Shown here in pieces: positions 1 through 8,001 of a DNA stretch of 33,803 bases; position 1 is the first letter of the stretch; each line of letters starts with the position of its first letter. A program made the translations under genes and the position numbers. Below the pieces are notes generated by a model, which saw only the letters and a list, made by a program, of their open reading frames with translations, searched no databases and had not been told where the DNA came from. The stretch lies in contig JALWFY010000121.1 in assembly GCA_027013815.1 (NCBI GenBank), positions 1 through 33,803 of the forward strand, given 5' to 3'. Source of the DNA: Desulfohalobiaceae bacterium. Lineage in GTDB: Bacteria; Desulfobacterota; Desulfovibrionia; Desulfovibrionales; Desulfothermaceae.

Positions 1-2
1 TC

Positions 3-1172
3 CCTTATTATTTAAAATGGGTGGCAGACTTTTATACCTTCATAGGCAAAACAATAGGAGAACCATTTCGCAATCCTGAAAAAAATCAGTTTCTGGCTCA
101 TCTAGCACAAAATCATGAAGACTGGCAGGTAAACCAGGCTAATTATGCCCTGAAATTATTTGATTATTTTCTCGATTCTAGAAATAAACTACTACCAGAA
201 TCAAAAGCCTCTCAAGCCTGGGAATTACTAAGAGACGATCTCATCAAAGCCCTTCGTTTGCGTCACCGATCTTACAATACAGAAAAAACCTATCTCACCT
301 GGTTAAAACATTTTCAAAACTTTCTTCACTCAAAAAATCCTGAGCAGATAAGCCCTGATGACATACAAAATTTTCTCACCTATCTTGCCATTGAACGAAA
401 GGTTTCAGCATCAACTCAAAATCTGGCATTAAATGCCATTATTTTTCTTTTTAGACATGTTATAAAAAAAGATATTAGCCATGTTATTGACGCAGTTCGG
501 GCTAATACCAAAAGACGCTTGCCTGTAGTTCTCACAAAAAAAGAAATCAATGCGATTTTTGATAAATTGAAAGGTACGCACAAGTTAATGGCTATGTTGA
601 TTTACGGATGCGGATTAAGATTAATTGAATGTGTCCGCTTGCGTGTTAAAGACATTGATATGGAGCAAAATATCCTTATTGTCCGCTCTGGAAAAGGAGA
701 TAAAGACAGAATTACCATATTGCCTGAATCATTAAATGAAAGTTTGCTTAAACATTTTGAACAAATAAAAAGGATATATGATCAGGACAGAGAAAATGAC
801 CTAGCTGGAGTGTTTTTGCCTCATGCACTTGAAAAAAAGTATCCCAATGCTGGTAGAGAGTGGGGGTGGTTCTGGGTATTTCCGTCAAAAAACCTGGCAG
901 TTGATCCCCGTACCAAGACAATCCGAAGACATCACATTCAACCTGGAACTTTACAGCGTGTTTTTAAAAATGCTGTTCAAAAATCTAGGATTACCAAACA
1001 GGCTACTATCCATTCCCTTAGGCACAGCTTTGCCACCCATTTACTTGAATCTGGATATGATATTCGAACTGTTCAAGAACTCCTGGGACACAAACACGTC
1101 CAAACCACAATGATTTATACCCATGTGGCAAAAAAGAACATACTTGGGGTTAAAAGTCCTTTGGATAGATGA
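3..1172 (+). CDS. Integron-type tyrosine recombinase (IntI-like), 5' end cut by window edge
   Basis: This is a site-specific tyrosine recombinase of the integron-integrase class, which recombines attC cassette sites with attI. A SAM-like core-binding domain (about residues 68-155 from the GTG at 21) precedes the catalytic domain. Catalytic residues are visible: Arg in GCGLRLIECVRLR, Lys in SGKGDKDR, His-x-x-Arg in HSLRHSFATH, His in LLGHKHVQTT and Tyr in MIYTH. The segment ALEKKYPNAGREWGWFWVFP matches the extra block that separates IntI proteins from XerC/XerD. The frame is open to the edge, and codons 3-20 read PYYLKW, which looks like the family N-terminus, so the GTG at 21 is probably not the real start; no ribosome site precedes it. 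All catalytic residues are intact, so it may be active. attI and cassettes, if present, would lie to the left, since intI is normally transcribed away from them. Confidence 0.88.
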   Translation, partial: PYYLKWVADFYTFIGKTIGEPFRNPEKNQFLAHLAQNHEDWQVNQANYALKLFDYFLDSRNKLLPESKASQAWELLRDDLIKALRLRHRSYNTEKTYLTWLKHFQNFLHSKNPEQISPDDIQNFLTYLAIERKVSASTQNLALNAIIFLFRHVIKKDISHVIDAVRANTKRRLPVVLTKKEINAIFDKLKGTHKLMAMLIYGCGLRLIECVRLRVKDIDMEQNILIVRSGKGDKDRITILPESLNESLLKHFEQIKRIYDQDRENDLAGVFLPHALEKKYPNAGREWGWFWVFPSKNLAVDPRTKTIRRHHIQPGTLQRVFKNAVQKSRITKQATIHSLRHSFATHLLESGYDIRTVQELLGHKHVQTTMIYTHVAKKNILGVKSPLDR

Positions 1173-1420
1173 AAATCTTATCCTGCAATAAAAGCTTGCC
1201 AAACTAAAGTTCCGAAAATTGCATGGTGGAATAAAAAGCACAGAAGGCTAAAGGGTAAGAATCTTTCCTTTTGCCATCTGCGCTTAGGCCTTTGTCTAAT
1301 ATTGTCCTTAGCTTCTATATATTTCTATATATAATGATCTATGCCTCCCAAAAAAACGTAATTTTTTTATGTTTTTTCAGGGAAAAGCATATTTATGCTA
1401 TTGGGTTTTATAAAAAAGGA

Positions 1421-1460
1421 TCTTTTTTGTCAAAAATAATATAAAAATAAACATTTTTGT
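1421..1460. promoter_or_regulatory. Candidate enhancer site pair upstream of amtB1
   Basis: ACATTTTTGT at 1451-1460 matches exactly two boxes upstream of glnA. A weaker copy, TCTTTTTTGT, starts 30 bp earlier at 1421. The near-palindrome ACA-N4-TGT and its place about 100 bp upstream of the -12 element suit a bacterial enhancer-binding protein of the NtrC class. That reading is inference from repetition at three promoters. Confidence 0.45.
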
Positions 1461-1537
1461 ATTATTTCTTTTGCATAAAACAAGCAAATAAAAAAATATA
1501 TTTAATAAAATAAGTATATTATGCAAATAAAACATTG

Positions 1538-1553
1538 TGGCATAGAAACTGCT
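1538..1553 (+). promoter_or_regulatory. Sigma-54 (-24/-12) promoter of amtB1
   Basis: TGGCATAGAAACTGCT has the invariant GG and GC with the correct 10-bp gap. Transcription should begin near 1564, just ahead of the GGAGG at 1577-1581 and the ATG at 1590. Confidence 0.75.
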
Positions 1554-1589
1554 CTTATAAATAAAAAAATTTATATGGAGGTATTTGTG

Positions 1590-2798
1590 ATGATCTTAGG
1601 TTCTGATACTTGTTGGTTACTTATTTGTTCAGCCCTTGTTATGTTAATGACCCCTGGACTTGCCCTATTTTATGGAGGTATGGTCAGGAGCAAAAATGTA
1701 CTTAATACCTTGTTACTTAGTTTTGTTGCCCTTGGATTAATTACGGTTGAGTGGGTATTTTTTGGATATTCTATGGCATTTGGCAAGGATATTATGGGTA
1801 TTATAGGAGGACTAAACTATCTATTTTTAAACAAGGTTTCTTTTGCCCCAGGTCCTTATGCCTCTAATGTCTCCCATATGGCCTTTATGGTATTTCAAAT
1901 GATGTTTGCAATCATAACTCCTGCCCTGATTTCTGGAGCAGTTGTAGAAAGGATGAAATTTTCAGCATATGTATGGTTTATATTGTTGTGGTCTATTTTT
2001 GTATATAACCCTGTGTGTCATTGGGTATGGGGAAAAGGGGGATGGCTTGGAAAATTAGGGGCACTGGACTTTGCTGGTGGAACTGTGGTGCACATTAATG
2101 CAGGTATTTCTGCCCTAGTAGCTGCATTGATATTGGGGAAAAGAAAGGGTTATCCAAGTTCTCAATTTATACCCCACAATCTCACCTTAACTATGGCAGG
2201 TGCAGGGCTTTTGTGGTTTGGATGGTTTGGATTTAATGCAGGCAGTGCCCTTGGTGCAAACAACAGTGCAGTGCTTGCATTTGTCACTACTCAGATAGCA
2301 GCTGGTACTGCCTCATTGGCATGGATTTTAGCTGAATGGATACACATAAAAAAGCCAAGTACTTTAGGAGCCGCGTCAGGCTTAGTCGCTGGCCTAGTTG
2401 CCATCACTCCAGCTGCAGGTTTTGTATCTCCCATGGGGGCAATATTCATTGGGTTGGGAGCAGGAGTAATCTGTTATCTTGCAGTGATATTAAAAGGTAA
2501 ATTTGGTTATGACGACTCCCTAGATGCCTTTGGTGTCCACGGAGTTGGAGGTATTTGGGGAGCAATTGCAACGGGAATCTTTGCCACTTTTGGAGCTAAG
2601 GGATTGTTATATGGTAATTTTCATCAACTAATAGTTCAATTCATTGCGGTAATATCTACTATTGTATATTCAGGTCTAATGACCTTTGTGATATTAAAGC
2701 TACTTCAAATGACTATAGGTATCAGGATAGTTGAAGAAGACGAAATAATGGGACTTGACCTATCAAACCATGGGGAGACAGGTTATAAATTGTTGTAA
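1590..2798 (+). CDS. amtB: Ammonium transporter AmtB, copy 1
   Basis: This is an inner-membrane ammonium channel of the Amt/MEP/Rh family, 402 residues with about 11 hydrophobic segments. Family marks include MTPGLALFYGGMVR in the first helix, AGGTVVHINAG with the first pore histidine, and DAFGVHGVGGIWG with the second. The cytoplasmic tail ends GLDLSNHGETGYKLL, the part that meets PII. The start is set at ATG 1590, after GGAGG at 1577; earlier in-frame codons back to 1521 fall in or before the sigma-54 promoter. There is no obvious signal peptide. It is followed by a closely similar second copy with its own promoter, so the two look like an old tandem duplication kept under the same control. 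Confidence 0.95.
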   Translation: MILGSDTCWLLICSALVMLMTPGLALFYGGMVRSKNVLNTLLLSFVALGLITVEWVFFGYSMAFGKDIMGIIGGLNYLFLNKVSFAPGPYASNVSHMAFMVFQMMFAIITPALISGAVVERMKFSAYVWFILLWSIFVYNPVCHWVWGKGGWLGKLGALDFAGGTVVHINAGISALVAALILGKRKGYPSSQFIPHNLTLTMAGAGLLWFGWFGFNAGSALGANNSAVLAFVTTQIAAGTASLAWILAEWIHIKKPSTLGAASGLVAGLVAITPAAGFVSPMGAIFIGLGAGVICYLAVILKGKFGYDDSLDAFGVHGVGGIWGAIATGIFATFGAKGLLYGNFHQLIVQFIAVISTIVYSGLMTFVILKLLQMTIGIRIVEEDEIMGLDLSNHGETGYKLL

Positions 2799-2822
2799 GG
2801 AATATCTAGGGCTAAATTTGTT

Positions 2823-2861
2823 ACGAAAATGTACTTATTAAAAGAGATTTTACAATAATGT
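2823..2861. promoter_or_regulatory. Candidate enhancer site pair upstream of amtB2
   Basis: ACGAAAATGT (2823-2832) and ACAATAATGT (2852-2861) start 29 bp apart. Read on the other strand, each differs by one base from the ACATTTTTGT boxes near amtB1 and glnA. They lie about 88-117 bp upstream of the -12 GC. Confidence 0.45.
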
Positions 2862-2926
2862 GTATTTTTAGAAAATAATATTTATATAACTAATTGTAAT
2901 ACATGAAAAATTACCCAAATACAACT

Positions 2927-2942
2927 AGGCATAGAAGGTGCT
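2927..2942 (+). promoter_or_regulatory. Sigma-54 (-24/-12) promoter of amtB2-nadE-glnB
   Basis: AGGCATAGAAGGTGCT keeps the GG-N10-GC spacing and shares GGCATAGAA with the amtB1 promoter. It probably drives amtB2, nadE and glnB, which follow with short gaps. Confidence 0.72.
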
Positions 2943-2979
2943 ATTCTCCTACGCTAAAAAAATAATAGGAGGTATAGCT

Positions 2980-4188
2980 ATGATTTCAGGTGCTGATGTT
3001 GTATGGGTATTAGTGTCCATGGCAATGGTCATGTTGATGACCCCAGGGCTTGCTGTGTTTTATGGCGGCTTAGTTAGGAACAAAAATGTACTAAATACTG
3101 TCCTAATGAGCTTTATTGCACTAGGGGTCATCTCTCTTGAATGGTTTGTCCTGGGGTATTCAATGAGTTTTGGCCATGATGTTGGGGGCATAATAGGTGG
3201 ACTAAATCACTTCTTTTTAAAAGGTGTGGGGTTGAGCCCAAGTCCCAATTATGCCACAACTATTCCCCAGGGACTTTTTATGTTGTTTCAGATGATGTTT
3301 GCCATCATCACCCCTGCCCTGATATCTGGTGCCATTGTGGAGAGGATGAAATTTTCAGCATACGTGTTTTTTATCCTGGCATGGGCAATCTTAGTATACA
3401 ATCCATTATGTCACTGGGTATGGGGAAAAGGTGGTTGGCTAGCAAAATTAGGTGTTATTGATTTTGCAGGGGGCATAGTTGTCCATATTAGTGCTGGTAT
3501 TTCAGCACTTGCTGCAGCCCTTGTTTTGGGAAAGAGAAAGGGATATCCAAGTTCTGAATTTACACCCCACAACCTTCCAATGGCTGCAATCGGGGCTGGA
3601 CTCTTGTGGTTTGGATGGTTTGGATTTAATGGTGGTAGTGCATTGGCTGCAAATAAAATTGCAGTACTTGCTGTTATAAATACCCATATTGCAGGGGCAG
3701 CAGCAGCTGTATCGTGGATAATTGCAGAATGGATACATCTTGGAAAACCTAGCACCTTAGGCGTAATTTCTGGCCTTGTTGCTGGTCTGGCCACAATTAC
3801 TCCAGCCTCTGGATTTGTACCTGTTTGGGCAGCACTATTAATCGGTTTAATGACTGGAGTAATATGTTATATAGCAGTTGTACTCAAAGTAAAGATGGGG
3901 TTTGACGATGCACTGGATGCATTTAGTATTCACGGAATTGGCGGAATATTTGGTACTATAGTTTTGGGGATATTTGCATGTTATGGAGCAAAAGGGCTAA
4001 TTTATGGAAATCCCCATCAACTTTTTGCTCAACTAATAGGAGTAGTTGTTACAATTTTGTATTGTGGCATACTAACAGTAGTAATTTTAAAGGTTATAGA
4101 TGCAATTATTGGATTAAGACTGCCAGAAGAAGAAGAGGTCATGGGGCTAGATTTGACTCAACATGGAGAAGAAGGTTATAAGATTTAA
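2980..4188 (+). CDS. amtB: Ammonium transporter AmtB, copy 2
   Basis: This is the second Amt-family channel, 402 residues, closely similar to copy 1 over its length. Pore histidines are present in AGGIVVHISAG and DAFSIHGIGGIFG, and the tail GLDLTQHGEEGYKI fits PII binding. The start is ATG 2980, 7 bases after AGGAGG (2967-2972); a longer frame from 2938 would overlap the sigma-54 promoter and is rejected. It is first in a likely operon with nadE and glnB. Pairing of amtB with a PII gene is very common and points to PII gating of the channel. The two copies differ in periplasmic loop residues near position 80, so affinity or partner choice may differ. Confidence 0.95.
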   Translation: MISGADVVWVLVSMAMVMLMTPGLAVFYGGLVRNKNVLNTVLMSFIALGVISLEWFVLGYSMSFGHDVGGIIGGLNHFFLKGVGLSPSPNYATTIPQGLFMLFQMMFAIITPALISGAIVERMKFSAYVFFILAWAILVYNPLCHWVWGKGGWLAKLGVIDFAGGIVVHISAGISALAAALVLGKRKGYPSSEFTPHNLPMAAIGAGLLWFGWFGFNGGSALAANKIAVLAVINTHIAGAAAAVSWIIAEWIHLGKPSTLGVISGLVAGLATITPASGFVPVWAALLIGLMTGVICYIAVVLKVKMGFDDALDAFSIHGIGGIFGTIVLGIFACYGAKGLIYGNPHQLFAQLIGVVVTILYCGILTVVILKVIDAIIGLRLPEEEEVMGLDLTQHGEEGYKI

Positions 4189-4213
4189 ACACATACTTAA
4201 GGATCTTATAACC
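4174..4213 (+). promoter_or_regulatory. Inverted repeat over the amtB2 stop codon
   Basis: GGTTATAAGAT (4174-4184) and ATCTTATAACC (4203-4213) are perfect 11-bp arms with an 18-base loop spanning the amtB2 TAA. No T-run follows, so it is not a standard terminator. It could affect mRNA decay or the amount of nadE-glnB transcript relative to amtB2. Confidence 0.35.
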
Positions 4214-4236
4214 ATCCATAACTTCAGGAGATTAGA

Positions 4237-5880
4237 ATGAAAATAGCCCTGGCACAGCCAAATCCAATAATTGGAGATTTTGAGTTTAACTTTAAGAAGA
4301 TAAAAGAGCTTATAAAAAAGGCTGAGGCAGAAAATGCGGATCTGGTGATATTTCCAGAATTGTCAATAATGGGATATCCCCCTTTAGATTTTCTCAATAG
4401 AGGGGAATTTGTGGGGGATTCTCTTATTTTTTTAGAAAAAATAAAAAGATTAAGTGATAATATAGGGATAATACTTGGTGCTGTGACTCTAAACTACGGA
4501 AAAGGAAAGCCTTTTTATAATAGCATGCTTTTTTATCACAAAGGTAAAAAACAATATGAATATCATAAAAGACTACTTCCTACATATGATGTATTTGATG
4601 AAGCCCGGTATTTTGAGCCAGGGGAGGGGGTAGGGGTAGTGAATATAGGAGGTCTTCGTATTGGTCTTACTATTTGTGAGGATATATGGACTGAAAAGGG
4701 ATTTAACCCCTTTGAATATAGGGTTAATCCTGTTGAGGAGCTGATTGATGTGGGGGTAGATATTATAATTAATATCTCTGCTTCCCCATATTATATAAAA
4801 AAGATAGAAGAAGTAAAAAAACTCATATCTATTCACTGCACAAAATATTCTCTCCCCATGCTCTATATAAATCAGGTAGGTGGAAATGACGAACTCATAT
4901 TCCAAGGCCATTCTATGGTATTTGATAAAACTGGGCATATGATAAAAAAGGCAAAGGATTTTCATGAGGACCTAATTTTTTGGAACACAAAAGATACAGA
5001 TACTAAGGATGAGAATATATTTGAACTGAACACAGAAGATGAGCTTATTTCTGCTCTCTGTGTTGGTATTTCAGATTATTGTAAAAAGCTTAATTTTAAA
5101 AAGGTATTAGTTGGACTTAGTGGTGGAATAGATTCTTCTGTGGTAGCAGCCCTTGCCCAAATAGCCCTTGGAAAAGAAAATGTGATGGGTGTGGCTATGC
5201 CAGGGCCATATAACTCTCCTGAAAGTTTAGAAGATGCAAGGGAACTTGCAAGTAATCTGGGAATAAGGTTTGAAGTAGTTTCAATTTCTTCTTTTTTTAA
5301 AGAAGCCAAGGATACCTTGAAGGGTATCTTTAATGAGCTAAGAGAAGATGTCACAGAGGAAAATATACAATCAAGGCTAAGGGGCGTCATATTAATGGCA
5401 ATTAGTAATAAGTTTGGTTATCTTCTTTTAAATACAGGAAATAAGTCTGAATTAGCAGTTGGATATTGTACCCTTTATGGTGACACAAATGGGGCACTGT
5501 CTATTTTAGGAGATGTAAAAAAAACAATGGTTTATAGAATAGCCCATAGGATAAATGAAAGATTTTCCTATATCCCTGAGAGGGTCTTAATAAAACCACC
5601 CTCAGCTGAATTAAGGCCAGATCAAAAAGATGAAGACTCCCTGCCTCCCTATGATCTTTTAGATAAAATTATTGAAAGATATATTGAACAAGGAAGGTCT
5701 GGGGAAGAAATAATACAGGAGTTGGGAAACAGGGAGATTGTAAAAAGGGCCTTAATTATGATAAAAAACAATGAATACAAGAGAAGGCAGACCCCCCCTG
5801 TATTAAAAGTTACAAAAAGGGCCTTTGGTCTTGGTTGGAGATTTCCTATTGCCCATGGATATAGACCAATATATAACTAA
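4237..5880 (+). CDS. nadE: Glutamine-dependent NAD+ synthetase
   Basis: It converts deamido-NAD+ to NAD+ using ammonia released from glutamine. It has 547 residues in two domains. The N-terminal nitrilase-type amidase (about 1-250) has the triad Glu41 (FPELSIMGYPP), Lys111 (YHKRLLPTYD) and Cys147 (GLTICEDIW). The C-terminal synthetase has the ATP pyrophosphatase loop VGLSGGIDSSVVAALA near residue 291 and TGNKSELAVGYCTLYGD further on. The length is normal for the bacterial two-domain form. ATG 4237 follows AGGAG closely. It sits between amtB2 and glnB, so its expression should rise under nitrogen limitation. Confidence 0.95.
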   Translation: MKIALAQPNPIIGDFEFNFKKIKELIKKAEAENADLVIFPELSIMGYPPLDFLNRGEFVGDSLIFLEKIKRLSDNIGIILGAVTLNYGKGKPFYNSMLFYHKGKKQYEYHKRLLPTYDVFDEARYFEPGEGVGVVNIGGLRIGLTICEDIWTEKGFNPFEYRVNPVEELIDVGVDIIINISASPYYIKKIEEVKKLISIHCTKYSLPMLYINQVGGNDELIFQGHSMVFDKTGHMIKKAKDFHEDLIFWNTKDTDTKDENIFELNTEDELISALCVGISDYCKKLNFKKVLVGLSGGIDSSVVAALAQIALGKENVMGVAMPGPYNSPESLEDARELASNLGIRFEVVSISSFFKEAKDTLKGIFNELREDVTEENIQSRLRGVILMAISNKFGYLLLNTGNKSELAVGYCTLYGDTNGALSILGDVKKTMVYRIAHRINERFSYIPERVLIKPPSAELRPDQKDEDSLPPYDLLDKIIERYIEQGRSGEEIIQELGNREIVKRALIMIKNNEYKRRQTPPVLKVTKRAFGLGWRFPIAHGYRPIYN

Positions 5881-5897
5881 GTAATAATTGTTTTTAG

Positions 5898-6248
<351 letters not shown>

Positions 6249-6263
6249 TAATAACAAAATAGA

Positions 6264-6304
6264 ACATTTTTGTATTTCTTTTTTTATATTTAGTACATTT
6301 TTGT
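6264..6304. promoter_or_regulatory. Candidate enhancer site pair upstream of glnA
   Basis: ACATTTTTGT occurs exactly twice, at 6264-6273 and 6295-6304, 31 bp apart. The sites are 80-111 bp upstream of the -12 GC. A one-mismatch copy, GCATTTTTGT (6399-6408), lies downstream of the promoter near the predicted transcript start and could be a repressing site. Confidence 0.5.
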
Positions 6305-6361
6305 TTAATATTAGAGAAGGATAAATTATAAATATTTATTTATTTTAATTAATTAAATAAT

Positions 6362-6377
6362 TGGCACAGAACTAGCA
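6362..6377 (+). promoter_or_regulatory. Sigma-54 (-24/-12) promoter of glnA
   Basis: TGGCACAGAACTAGCA matches the TGGCAC half of the consensus exactly and has GC at the right distance. The leader to glnA would be about 60 bases. Confidence 0.8.
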
Positions 6378-6448
6378 AAAAAGATAAGGTTAAGTTTAGC
6401 ATTTTTGTTTTAGGAAATTTTAAAAAATAATTTTATAGGAGGTTTTAG

Positions 6449-7861
6449 ATGAGTCCCAAAGAAGTTCTTGCCTATGCAAAAGAGAATAAAGTTAAGATGG
6501 TAGACATAAGATTTGTAGATTTTCCTGGTGTTTGGCAACACTTCAGCGTCCCAATTGAAGAACTAGATGAAGGGAGTTTTGAAAATGGTTTTGGTTTTGA
6601 TGGGTCTAGTATTAGGGGTTGGAGGTCTATTAATGAAAGTGATATGTTAGTAATCCCTGATCCTGAGACTGCTACCATTGATCCTTTTTTTGAAGTTCCA
6701 ACCTTGGCAATAATTGGAAATATTGTCGATCCAGTTACTAGAGAAAAATATGCTAGGGATCCAAGATATATTGCCCAAAAGGCAGAGGAATACCTCAAAT
6801 TTACAGGGATTGGAGATACAGCATATTTTGGTCCTGAGGCAGAATTTTTTATCTTTAATGATATTAGGTTTGATACTGATTCAAACCTTAGTTTTTATTT
6901 TGTAGATTCTGATGAAGGTATATGGAATTCTGGTAGGGAAGAAAGTCCAAATCTTGGTTATAAACCAAGGTATAAAGAAGGGTATTTTCCAGTTCCACCA
7001 ACAGACACCTTTCAAGACATAAGGACAGAGATGGTCCTTGAGATGCAAAAGGTTGGTATATATGTGGAATGTCAACACCATGAGGTAGCAACTGCCGGCC
7101 AAGCAGAGATCGATATGAGATTTGCCCCACTTCTGAAAATGGGTGATCAACTCATGTGGTTTAAGTATATAATTAAAAACGTTGCCAGAAGACATAACCT
7201 CACAGCCACCTTTATGCCAAAGCCACTTTTTGGCGATAATGGCTCAGGAATGCACACTCATGTGAGTATATGGAAAGACGGTCAACCTACATTTGCAGGA
7301 GACAAATATGCTGGCATAAGTGAAAATGCCTTGTTTGCAATTGGTGGAGTATTAAAACATGCAAAGGCACTTTGTGCATTCACAAACCCAACCACTAATT
7401 CTTACAAGAGACTGGTTCCTGGTTATGAGGCCCCAGTAAATCTTGCATATTCTAGCAGAAACAGGAGTGCTGCCATTAGGATACCAATGTATTCTCCATC
7501 TCCAAAGGCAAAGAGATTGGAAGTAAGGTTCCCAGATCCATCATGTAATGGTTATATGGCATTTAGCGCCTTGTTAATGGCTGTATTAGACGGGATTGAA
7601 AACAGAATAGATCCAGGGGAGCCCCTTGATAAGGATATTTATTCCCTATCTCCTGAGGAACTAAAAGATGTTGGTTCAACTCCTGGGTCCCTTGAAGAGG
7701 CATTAGACGCACTTGAAAATGACTATGAGTTTCTCTTAAAGGGCGATGTATTTACAGAAGAAGTAATCAAGGCTTGGATTAGCTATAAGAGAGAAAATGA
7801 AATTGATCCAATTAAACTCAGGCCTCATCCCTATGAATTCATGCTTTATTATGACATCTAA
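6449..7861 (+). CDS. glnA: Glutamine synthetase type I (GSI-beta)
   Basis: It makes glutamine from glutamate, ammonia and ATP and is the entry point of the GS-GOGAT cycle. It has 470 residues, as usual for bacterial GSI, a dodecamer. The beta-grasp signature is near FDGSSIRGW, the ATP-binding region is at [11 protein letters not shown], and NRSAAIRIP carries the glutamate-site arginines. Tyr398 in DIYSLSPEE lines up with the adenylylation tyrosine (Tyr397) of enterobacterial GlnA, so it should be controlled by the GlnE encoded next. AGGAGG precedes ATG 6449 by 6 bases. A hairpin terminator follows, so it is probably its own transcription unit under sigma-54. Confidence 0.97.
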   Translation: MSPKEVLAYAKENKVKMVDIRFVDFPGVWQHFSVPIEELDEGSFENGFGFDGSSIRGWRSINESDMLVIPDPETATIDPFFEVPTLAIIGNIVDPVTREKYARDPRYIAQKAEEYLKFTGIGDTAYFGPEAEFFIFNDIRFDTDSNLSFYFVDSDEGIWNSGREESPNLGYKPRYKEGYFPVPPTDTFQDIRTEMVLEMQKVGIYVECQHHEVATAGQAEIDMRFAPLLKMGDQLMWFKYIIKNVARRHNLTATFMPKPLFGDNGSGMHTHVSIWKDGQPTFAGDKYAGISENALFAIGGVLKHAKALCAFTNPTTNSYKRLVPGYEAPVNLAYSSRNRSAAIRIPMYSPSPKAKRLEVRFPDPSCNGYMAFSALLMAVLDGIENRIDPGEPLDKDIYSLSPEELKDVGSTPGSLEEALDALENDYEFLLKGDVFTEEVIKAWISYKRENEIDPIKLRPHPYEFMLYYDI

Positions 7862-7895
7862 TATACATCATAGTATTTAAGGATTCTATGATTAA

Positions 7896-7928
7896 AAGCC
7901 TGTCCATGGCTGGGCAGGCTTAATTTTT
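7896..7928 (+). terminator. Rho-independent terminator after glnA
   Basis: AAGCCTGTCC (7896-7905) pairs with GGGCAGGCTT (7912-7921) across a 6-base loop with one G-T pair, followed by AATTTTT. Confidence 0.85.
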
Positions 7929-7948
7929 CTAATACTACTTTCTATAAT
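7920..7948 (+). promoter_or_regulatory. Possible sigma-70 type promoter of glnE-glt
   Basis: A perfect TATAAT lies at 7943-7948. The -35 place 17 bases earlier (TTAATT) is poor. It overlaps the tail of the glnA terminator. Weak support. Confidence 0.3.
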
Positions 7949-8001
7949 TTTAAGACAATTACATAGTCTTTCAGGATTTACTAAAAAGGGATAGTCTTTC
8001 A

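Larger units (their letters stand above)
1173..1589. other. AT-rich intergenic region before amtB1
   Basis: No gene is convincing here. A methionine codon at 1521 is in frame with amtB1 but lies upstream of the sigma-54 promoter, so it is not a start. The first half holds a short G-rich element of the GGCTAAA type (about 1246-1256) like those in the later island. The second half is the amtB1 control region. No clear intI terminator and no attC-like site was seen. Confidence 0.5.

Noticed and set aside
1521-1589. Upstream methionine as amtB1 start
   Set aside because: The extension covers the sigma-54 promoter and has no ribosome site; ATG 1590 follows GGAGG and gives the normal Amt N-terminus.
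2938-2979. Upstream start for amtB2
   Set aside because: It overlaps the sigma-54 element at 2927-2942; AGGAGG supports ATG 2980.
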